The notes beneath the pieces were generated by a model. That model made no database searches. It was not told where the DNA came from and saw only the letters and a program-made list of their open reading frames with translations. Shown here piece after piece: positions 1 through 6,159 of a stretch of DNA of 8,230 nucleotides. The stretch's first letter is position 1. Every line of letters begins with the position of its first letter. Position numbers and translations under genes: made by a program. The stretch is from Planctomycetota bacterium (GTDB lineage Bacteria > Planctomycetota > UBA1135 > UBA2386). The DNA lies in contig JACKHZ010000025.1 in the NCBI GenBank assembly GCA_020638735.1, forward strand, positions 1-8,230, given 5' to 3'.

Positions 1-162
1 CTTCTTCATCGCTGCCAACGTAGCCAGGAGCGCGGGGGCGGCAATGGCAGCATCGCCCGGGCCGAATGGGCCGCGTCGCCGGTTTCGCACCGCCGGACGA
101 TCGGGGTAGTGGTTAGCATGCGGCACACAAGCCCGTCTCGATTCCCGCCTGAGGCCTCAACC
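1..162. other. Upstream region of the operon, no convincing gene
   Basis: No recognisable gene, tRNA or strong promoter is visible here. The plus frame of the DUF1501 gene is open from base 1, but its translation before the twin-arginine signal resembles nothing and has no good start. On the minus strand an ATG-AAG-AAG lies at 9-1, which could be the first three codons (M-K-K) of a divergent gene cut by the window edge, but it has no Shine-Dalgarno sequence. A short direct repeat GGGCCG lies at 59-64 and 68-73, and a weak 4-bp hairpin (CGGT/ACCG) at 80-92. A promoter for the operon presumably lies here or further left, but I cannot point to -35/-10 boxes. Confidence 0.45.
151..154 (+). promoter_or_regulatory. 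Shine-Dalgarno GAGG deciding the DUF1501 start at 163
   Basis: GAGG lies 8 bases before the ATG at 163. The upstream alternatives in the same frame, GTG at 109 and ATG at 118, have no comparable motif, and they would add about 18 polar residues in front of a normal twin-arginine signal peptide. This favours 163 as the start. Confidence 0.55.
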
Positions 163-1455
163 ATGCCCGATGACGCGCAATCGTCGTGTCCCGACCGGCC
201 CGCGCCCGGCCTGAGCCGCCGTGGCTTCCTGTCCGGCGCCGCCGCCGCGGGACTGCTGGCCCGCCTGCCGGCCGTCCCGCTGCGCCGCGGCGAGCCGCGC
301 GCGGCGGCGGCGATCCAGATCTACCTCGGCGGCGGCCTCAGCCACCTCGACACCTTCGACCCCAAGCCGGACGCGCCGCTCGACGTGCGCGGGCCGTTCC
401 GCGCCATCCCGACCGCGATCGACGGCGAGCAGTTCACCGAGCTGTGCCCGGCGCTGGCGAAGGTCGCGGACCGCCTGACGGTGGTGCGCTCGGTGACGCA
501 CACCGAGGCCGCGCACGAACGCGGCTCGCACAACATGTTGACCGGCTACCGCCCGAGTCCGGCGGTGGCCTACCCGAGCTTCGGCGCCGTCGTCAGCCAC
601 GAGCTCGGCGTGCGCAACGACCTGCCGCCGTACGTCTGCATCCCGCGCGTCGCGCCGGACCTCGGCACCGGCTACCTGAGCTCGGCCTACGGGCCGTTCA
701 GCGTCGGCGCCGAGCCGGTGCAGAAGGACTTCGAGGTCAAGGACCTCGGCAGCTCGATGCCGCTCGACGCGGCGCGCGCCGAACGGCGGCGTCGCCTGCT
801 CGGCGAGCTGGACGCGGGCTTCGCCGGCGAGGCCGACGGGGTCACCGCGACGCAGGCCTTCTACCAGCAGGCGTGGAAGCTGATCGACTCGCCGACGGCG
901 CAGGCGGCGTTCCGCATCGACGAGGAGGACGGCAAGCTGCGCGATCGCTACGGCCGAAACGACATCGGTCAGCGGCTGCTGCTGGCCCGGCGGTTGGTGG
1001 CGGCGGGGGTGCGCTTCGTCGCGGTGCCGTACGGCGGCTGGGACCACCACCAGGACCTCGCCAACGGCCTGCGGGGTCGCATGCCGGCGGTCGATCGGGC
1101 GCTGGCGACGCTCCTCGAGGACCTCGACGAACGCGGTCTGCTCGATGGCACGATCGTCATGCTGACCACCGAGTTCGGCCGCACGCCGCGCCTCAACGCC
1201 GACAAGGGGCGCGACCACTGGCCGCGCGTGTTCTCGGTGCTCGCCGCCGGCGGCGGCTTCGCGCGCGGTCGCGTGCACGGCCGCAGCGACCCCACCGGCG
1301 CCGAACCGGAGCAGGCGCCGGTGTCGCCGGCCGACCTCGCGGCGACGATGTTCACGCAGCTCGGCATCGACCCGACGCGGCGGCTGATGAGCCCGGGCGA
1401 TCGGCCGATCGACATCGTGCGCGACGGGCGCGTGCTGCGGGAGCTGCTGGCGTGA
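163..1455 (+). CDS. DUF1501 family protein, Tat-exported
   Basis: A 430-residue protein of the DUF1501 family, distantly related to the alkaline phosphatase/sulfatase superfamily; no member reaction is certain, so function is inferred only at fold level. The N-terminus is a twin-arginine signal (SRRGF at residues 18-22, then an Ala/Leu-rich stretch to about residue 50), so it is exported folded. Family landmarks are in order: YLGGGLSHLDTFDPKP (residues 54-69), a His-rich segment with H113, H118 and H123, GGWDHH (291-296), TEFGRTPR (336-343) and GRDHW (349-353). These Asp, His, Glu and Arg residues are candidate metal or substrate ligands. Length is normal for the family. The start at 163 is preferred over GTG 109 because of GAGG at 151-154. 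It is the first gene of the visible operon, and its stop overlaps the next start (GTGA). In planctomycetes DUF1501 genes usually sit beside DUF1549/DUF1553 genes, as here, though often after them. Confidence 0.93.
   Translation: MPDDAQSSCPDRPAPGLSRRGFLSGAAAAGLLARLPAVPLRRGEPRAAAAIQIYLGGGLSHLDTFDPKPDAPLDVRGPFRAIPTAIDGEQFTELCPALAKVADRLTVVRSVTHTEAAHERGSHNMLTGYRPSPAVAYPSFGAVVSHELGVRNDLPPYVCIPRVAPDLGTGYLSSAYGPFSVGAEPVQKDFEVKDLGSSMPLDAARAERRRRLLGELDAGFAGEADGVTATQAFYQQAWKLIDSPTAQAAFRIDEEDGKLRDRYGRNDIGQRLLLARRLVAAGVRFVAVPYGGWDHHQDLANGLRGRMPAVDRALATLLEDLDERGLLDGTIVMLTTEFGRTPRLNADKGRDHWPRVFSVLAAGGGFARGRVHGRSDPTGAEPEQAPVSPADLAATMFTQLGIDPTRRLMSPGDRPIDIVRDGRVLRELLA
1439..1443 (+). promoter_or_regulatory. 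Shine-Dalgarno GGGAG for the PPC-domain gene
   Basis: GGGAG inside the end of the DUF1501 gene sits 8 bases before the GTG at 1452. It supports that overlapping GTG as the true start, which is also where a signal peptide begins. Confidence 0.55.
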
Positions 1456-3740
1456 GGTGCGGCGCGGCGCTCTGCGTGCTCGCCGCGGCGTTGCCGGCGC
1501 AGACGTTGATCTCGGTGCGACCGGCGGGCGGCATGCCGGGGCAGGAGCTCGAGGTCAACTGCTACGGCACCGGGTTGAAGGACACCGTCGCGGTGGTCTG
1601 GTTCGAGCCGGGCGTCGACGTGCTCGAGCTGGTCCCGGAGCGCGACGACAAGGTGCACCTGAAGCTCGCGGTGCGCGCCGACTGCGCGCTCGGCACGCTG
1701 CCGCTGCTGCTGCAGACGCGCCGCGGCCTGACGCGCGCCAAGGCGTTCCGCGTCGGCCCGCTGCCGTCGGTGGGCAGCGAGGACGGCCAGGCGCAGCGCG
1801 CCGAATCAGCGCAGCCGATCGCGCTCGACACCACCGTCGACGGCCGCATCCTGCCGGAGGAGACCGACTGGTTCGCCGTCGAGCTCGTCGAGGGCCAGGC
1901 GCTGCGCATCGAGGCCGAAGGCGTGCGCCTCGGCCTCTACGACCTTGACCTGCAGCTCGAGCTCTTCGCGCCGGACGGGCGGCTGCTGGTGCGCAGCGAC
2001 GACACCTCGCTCGGCCGCGCCGATCCGTGGTTGTCGTGGATCGCCGCCGAGGCCGGTCTGCACCGCTTCGCGCTGCGCGACGTCGCCTTCGGCGGCGCTC
2101 GGGTCGGCCTCTATCGGTTGCACGTCGGCACCTTCCCGCGGCCGGTCGGCGTGCTGCCGGCCGGCGGCCGGCCCGGCGAGACGCTACAGGTGGCGCTGCT
2201 CGGCGACGCGGTCCCGGCGACGACGACGCTGACCTTGCCGCAGCAGCCGGGCGTGCACGACGTGTTCCCGACGGTCGACGGGCGGCCGTGCCCGACGCCG
2301 GTGCACGTGGTGGTGGACGAGCGCGCCAACTTCGTCGAAGGCGCCGAACCCGCAGCCGCGCCGGCGCAGCCGTGCGCGTTCCACGGCGTGCTCGCCGCGC
2401 CGGGCGAACAGGACCGCTTCGCCTTCGCCGCCAAGAAGGGCGAACGCGTCGAGCTGCGCGCGCTGGCGCGCACGCTGCGTTCGCCGCTCGATCCGGTGTT
2501 GCGCGTCCATGACGACGCCGGCAAGGAGCTGGCCGTCAACGACGACGGGCTGGGGCTCGACGCGCGGCTGCGCTTCGTGGCGCCCGCCGACGGCACCTAC
2601 CGGGTCGCCGTCGTCGACCACCTCGGTCGCGGCGGCGCCGACTACTTCTACCGGCTCGAGGTCGGCGAGCTCGCTGCTGGACCGACCACGCGCGAAGCGG
2701 TGCCCGGGCGCCGGCCCGAGGACCTCGGCGTCGCCGTGCCGCGCGGTGGCCGCGGCGCGACCGTGCTGCAGGTGAGCGGCGTCGACGCGCGCGACGGCGT
2801 GACGCTCGACTTCGCCGGCCTGCCGCCGGGCGTGCGCGTGGTGCCGATCGCGCTGCCGCAGGGCAGCGCGCTGGTGCCGGTGGTGTTCGAGGCGGCGGCG
2901 GACGCGGAGCTGCACGCGGCGCTGGCCACGCCGCTCGCGCGCGCCGAGAAGGAGCCGCACGAGCGCCCGCTGCAGCACGAGCACGACTATCCGATGCTGC
3001 GCGTGCAGAACAACGCGCCCTACGAGCAGCACACCGCGCGCGCGCTGCCGGTCGCGGTGGCCGACGCGATGCCGTTCGACGTCTCCGTCGCGCAGCCGAC
3101 GGTGCCGATCCTGCAGAGCGGGTCGTTGTCGCTGCCGGTGCACGCGGCGCGCGTCGAAGGCAACAAGGACACCATCACCGTCACGGCGCTCTGGTTGCCG
3201 CCCGGCGTGTCCGCCAGCACCGTGCGGTTGACCGGCGACACGCAGGACGGCGCGATGTCGTTCAGCGCCAACGGGCAGGCGGCGGTCGGCAGGTGGCCGA
3301 TCGTGCTGGTGGCGACCATCGACGTCGGCGGCGTGTCGCGCGCGAGCTGCACCGCGCCGGTGCTGCTCGAGGTGCAGGAGCCGTGGCTCGTGGCGAAGCT
3401 GCCGCGCGCCAGCGTCGAGCAGGGCGCCGAGCTCGTCTACGAGGTCGAGCTGGAGCCGCGGCGCCCGTTCGAAGGGGCGATCACCGCCGAGCTGAAGCGG
3501 CTGCCCGACGGCGTCGCCGTGACGATGCCGGCGATCGCTGCCGACAGCACCGCGCTGCCGATCCGGCTCGCCGCCGCGGCCGACGCGCGCGCCGGGCGAC
3601 ACCGTTCGTTGTACCTGAGGTTGTCGATCGAGACGCCGGACGGCGTCGTCGCGTTCGTCGCCGGCGGCGGCGGCGAACTGCGCGTCGACGAACCGTTGCC
3701 GCCGCCTGCCGGCGCCGAAGCCGAAGGAGCACGCCGATGA
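1452..3740 (+). CDS. Secreted protein with two PPC domains and Ig-like repeats
   Basis: A 762-residue exported protein. The frame is open much further upstream, but GTG at 1452 is chosen because it overlaps the DUF1501 stop, has GGGAG 8 bases before it, and begins a short Sec signal (basic MRC, hydrophobic core, likely cleavage after LPA16 before QT). Residues 19-100 look like an IPT/TIG-type beta sandwich (PAGGMPGQELEV) followed by a PPC domain at about 119-227 (ETDWFAVELVEGQ, then GLYRLHVG). The pair repeats: PAGGRPGETLQV from 236, then a second PPC at about 305-404 (EQDRFAFAAKKGE; ADGTYRVAV). The remainder, 415-745, looks like three Ig-like modules marked by LPPGV, LPPGV and LPDGV near residues 457, 582 and 684. 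I see no catalytic motif and no CXXCH. PPC domains commonly accompany secreted enzymes, but here they stand without a protease, so a binding, scaffold or surface role is inferred. The Ig-like assignment is weaker than the PPC one. Confidence 0.88.
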   Translation: MRCGAALCVLAAALPAQTLISVRPAGGMPGQELEVNCYGTGLKDTVAVVWFEPGVDVLELVPERDDKVHLKLAVRADCALGTLPLLLQTRRGLTRAKAFRVGPLPSVGSEDGQAQRAESAQPIALDTTVDGRILPEETDWFAVELVEGQALRIEAEGVRLGLYDLDLQLELFAPDGRLLVRSDDTSLGRADPWLSWIAAEAGLHRFALRDVAFGGARVGLYRLHVGTFPRPVGVLPAGGRPGETLQVALLGDAVPATTTLTLPQQPGVHDVFPTVDGRPCPTPVHVVVDERANFVEGAEPAAAPAQPCAFHGVLAAPGEQDRFAFAAKKGERVELRALARTLRSPLDPVLRVHDDAGKELAVNDDGLGLDARLRFVAPADGTYRVAVVDHLGRGGADYFYRLEVGELAAGPTTREAVPGRRPEDLGVAVPRGGRGATVLQVSGVDARDGVTLDFAGLPPGVRVVPIALPQGSALVPVVFEAAADAELHAALATPLARAEKEPHERPLQHEHDYPMLRVQNNAPYEQHTARALPVAVADAMPFDVSVAQPTVPILQSGSLSLPVHAARVEGNKDTITVTALWLPPGVSASTVRLTGDTQDGAMSFSANGQAAVGRWPIVLVATIDVGGVSRASCTAPVLLEVQEPWLVAKLPRASVEQGAELVYEVELEPRRPFEGAITAELKRLPDGVAVTMPAIAADSTALPIRLAAAADARAGRHRSLYLRLSIETPDGVVAFVAGGGGELRVDEPLPPPAGAEAEGARR
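3725..3729 (+). promoter_or_regulatory. Shine-Dalgarno AGGAG for the DUF1549/DUF1553 gene
   Basis: AGGAG (within GAAGGAG, 3723-3729) is the clearest ribosome binding site in the window, 7 bases before the ATG at 3737. It fixes that start although the frame is open from far upstream. Confidence 0.7.
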
Positions 3741-6157
3741 TCGCGCGCACGATGCTGGTGGTGGGGTTCGCGGCCGCGCTCGCCGCCCAGGACCGGCTGC
3801 AGGTCGCGCCGGCGCGCGTGACGCTCGACGACGGGCTCGACAGCCACCGCCTGGTGGCGCTGCGGGTCGACGCCAGCGGCATCACCAGCGACGTCACGGC
3901 GACGGTCGAGGTGGCGTTCGCGCCGGACGGCGTCGCCGCGTGGCGGGACGGGCGCCTGGTGCCGCTGGCCGACGGCGAGACCACGGCCACGGTGCGCTGC
4001 GGCGAGCTGGTCGCCGACGTCGCGGTGGTCGTGCACGACGTCGCGTTCGCGCCGCCGGTCAGCTTCCGCAACGACGTGCTGCCGATCCTGACCCACGCCG
4101 GCTGCAACAGCGGCGCCTGCCACGGCGCGGCGTCCGGCAAGAACGGCTTCCGCCTGACGCTGTTCGGCTACGACCCGGCGCTGGACCTGCGCGCGCTGTC
4201 GCGCGACCTGCGCGGTCGCCGTCTCGACTGCGCGGCTCCCGAGGAGAGCCTGATGCTGACCAAGCCGACCGGCGAGGTGAAGCACAAGGGCGGCAAGCGC
4301 CTCGAACGCGACGGCGCGCAGTGGCGCAAGCTGCGCGCGTGGATCCTCGACGGCGCGGTCGACGACGGCGCCGACGACGGCGCCGACGGTGGCTCCGCCG
4401 TGCCGCAGCTGGTGCAGCTGTCGGTGGAGCCGCGCGAGCTGGTGCTGGCTGGCGCCGGTCGCGACGCCGGCCTGGTGGTCACCGCGCGCTACAGCGACGG
4501 CGCGCTGCGCGACGTCACCGACCTGGCGCTGTTGTCGTCGAGCAGTCCGACGACCGCCAAGGTCGTCGACGGCCGCGTCGAGTCCGGGCTGCGCGGCGAG
4601 GCGTTCGTCATGGCGCGCTTCGGCTTCCTCGCCGAGGTCGCGCAGGTGATCGTGCTGCCCGACGACGCGCCGTGGCAGGCGCCCGCGATGGTCGCCGTCA
4701 ACGAGATCGACGAGCTCGTGCAGCAGAAGTTGACCAGGCTCCGCCTCGCGCCGGCGCCGCGCTGCGACGACGCGACCTTCGTGCGGCGCGTGTTCCTCGA
4801 CGTCATCGGCCAGCTGCCGAGCGTCGCGGAGGTGCGCGCGTTCGTCGCCGATGCGGCGCCCGACAAGCGCGCGCGGCTGGTGGACGACCTGCTGGCGCGG
4901 CCCGGGTTCTCCGACGTCTGGGCGATGGCGTGGGTCGAGGTGCTGCGCATCGAACGCGACCGCCTCGGCGACAAGGGCGTGCAGGTGTTCACGCGCTGGC
5001 TGCGTGAGGCGCTGCGCGACGGCGTGCCGATGGACGAGGTCGTGCGCCGCATGCTGACCGCGGAGGGCAGCGCGTTCGAGGTGCCGGCGGCCAACTACTG
5101 GGTCGTCACGGCCGACCCCAAGGTGCTCGCCGAGAACGCCGCGCAGACGTTCTTCGGCATCCGGCTGCAGTGCGCGCAGTGCCACAACCACCCGTTCGAG
5201 CGCTGGCGCATGGACGACTACTACGGGTTCGCGGCGTTCTTCGCGCAGGTCGGGCGCAAGGGCGGCGAGGACCCGCGCGACACGATCGTCTCGGACAACC
5301 CGGGTGGGCGCGTCGCCAACGCGCGCACCGGCGCCACCGCCTCACCGCGCTTCCTCGGCGGCGACGCGCCGCAGCTCGCGCCGGGCGAACGCGGGCGCGA
5401 GGCGCTGGCCCGCTGGCTGACGGCGAAGGACAACCCGTGGTTCGCGCAGAACCTCGCCAACCGCGTCTGGGCGCGCTTCTTCGGCCGCGGCCTCGTCGAT
5501 CCGGTGGACGACGTGCGCGTCAGCAACCCGGCGTCGCACCCCGAGCTGCACCGGCGGCTCGGCGAGAAGCTCGCCGCCGCCGACTTCGACCTGCGCGCGC
5601 TGGTGCGCGAGATCTGCGCGTCGAACACCTACCAGGCAGCCCAGCACCCCGAGCACGCGCCGGCGCAGACCTACGCCGGCATGCCACCGCGGCGCATGAC
5701 CGCGGAGCAGCTGCTCGACGCGATCGGGGTGGTGTCCGAGGTACCGACCAGGTTCCGCGGTGTGCCGCTCGGCGCCAGCGCGGTGCAGGTCGTCGACGCC
5801 AACGCGCAGAGCCGCTTCCTCGACCTGTTCGGCCGGCCGCTGCGCGAGTCGGTCTGCACCTGTGAGCGGCGCGAGGAGCCGACCCTCAACCAGGTGCTGC
5901 ACCTGATCAACGGCGACACCGTCGAGCAGAAGGTGCGCAGCAAGGACGGGCGGCTGCACCGCCTGCTGAAGGCCGGGGCGGCGCCCGAGGCGATCGTCGA
6001 GGAGCTGTACCTCGCCGCCTACGCGCGGCCGCCGCGCGACGACGAGCGCGCGCGCGTGCTGCAAGGCGTCGCCGAAGCCGGGGACGCTGCGGCTGCCGCG
6101 TGGGAGGACGTGCTGTGGGCGATCGTCAACAGCAAGGAGTTCCTGTTCCAACACTGA
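3737..6157 (+). CDS. DUF1549/DUF1553 protein with two c-type heme motifs
   Basis: An 806-residue protein. The start ATG overlaps the previous stop (ATGA) behind AGGAG and opens a short Sec signal (MIAR, hydrophobic run, likely cleavage after LAA17 before QD). Order of parts: a Big_2-like beta domain (about 20-102); a cytochrome-like segment with C123-NSGA-C128-H129 followed by GAASGKNGFRLTLFGYDP, the spaced CX4CH version typical of this planctomycete family; an Asp/Gly linker (208-220); a second Big_2-like domain (about 224-307); DUF1549 (about 322-505) containing C479-AQ-C482-H483 and NHPFERW; and DUF1553 (about 550-803) with NLANRVWARFFGRGL, a CXCE at 707-710 and NQVLHLINGD. Both Cys/His motifs could bind covalent heme c after export; this is inferred from the motifs. 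Family function is unknown; redox roles and polymer degradation have been suggested. The protein is complete, of normal length, with no frameshift. A neighbouring DUF1501 gene is the usual context of this family. Confidence 0.93.
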   Translation: MIARTMLVVGFAAALAAQDRLQVAPARVTLDDGLDSHRLVALRVDASGITSDVTATVEVAFAPDGVAAWRDGRLVPLADGETTATVRCGELVADVAVVVHDVAFAPPVSFRNDVLPILTHAGCNSGACHGAASGKNGFRLTLFGYDPALDLRALSRDLRGRRLDCAAPEESLMLTKPTGEVKHKGGKRLERDGAQWRKLRAWILDGAVDDGADDGADGGSAVPQLVQLSVEPRELVLAGAGRDAGLVVTARYSDGALRDVTDLALLSSSSPTTAKVVDGRVESGLRGEAFVMARFGFLAEVAQVIVLPDDAPWQAPAMVAVNEIDELVQQKLTRLRLAPAPRCDDATFVRRVFLDVIGQLPSVAEVRAFVADAAPDKRARLVDDLLARPGFSDVWAMAWVEVLRIERDRLGDKGVQVFTRWLREALRDGVPMDEVVRRMLTAEGSAFEVPAANYWVVTADPKVLAENAAQTFFGIRLQCAQCHNHPFERWRMDDYYGFAAFFAQVGRKGGEDPRDTIVSDNPGGRVANARTGATASPRFLGGDAPQLAPGERGREALARWLTAKDNPWFAQNLANRVWARFFGRGLVDPVDDVRVSNPASHPELHRRLGEKLAAADFDLRALVREICASNTYQAAQHPEHAPAQTYAGMPPRRMTAEQLLDAIGVVSEVPTRFRGVPLGASAVQVVDANAQSRFLDLFGRPLRESVCTCERREEPTLNQVLHLINGDTVEQKVRSKDGRLHRLLKAGAAPEAIVEELYLAAYARPPRDDERARVLQGVAEAGDAAAAAWEDVLWAIVNSKEFLFQH
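4361..4384 (+). repeat. Two tandem 12-bp units in the Asp/Gly linker
   Basis: The 12-bp unit GACGACGGCGCC occurs twice in direct succession and decays in a third partial copy (GACGGTGGC). It keeps the frame and encodes DDGA-DDGA in the flexible linker between the CX4CH heme segment and the second Big_2-like domain. A unit length divisible by three means copy number could vary without breaking the gene. Confidence 0.8.
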
Positions 6158-6159
6158 CC

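Noticed and set aside
80..92. CGGT-TTCGC-ACCG hairpin as an operator
   Set aside because: A 4-bp stem is expected by chance in such GC-rich sequence.
1..126. Possible 5' end of a divergent minus-strand gene (ATG-AAG-AAG at 9-1, or GTG at 90 or 126 in the same frame)
   Set aside because: At most about 40 codons are visible, with no Shine-Dalgarno sequence and no recognisable protein; sequence left of the window is needed.
186..1451. Upstream extension of the PPC-domain frame across the DUF1501 gene
   Set aside because: The translation before residue VRCGAAL is Arg/Ala/Pro-rich noise; the Shine-Dalgarno sequence, overlapping GTG and signal peptide all place the start at 1452.
2184..3602. Long minus-strand open frame of 472 codons opposite the PPC-domain gene
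   Set aside because: Same low-complexity composition and no domain; it is the antisense shadow of a well-supported gene.
3437..5191. Long minus-strand open frame of 584 codons opposite the DUF1549/DUF1553 gene
   Set aside because: Its Arg/Ala/His-rich translation has no recognisable domain or good start, and it lies opposite a gene with clear family motifs. High GC in third positions makes stop codons rare on the other strand.
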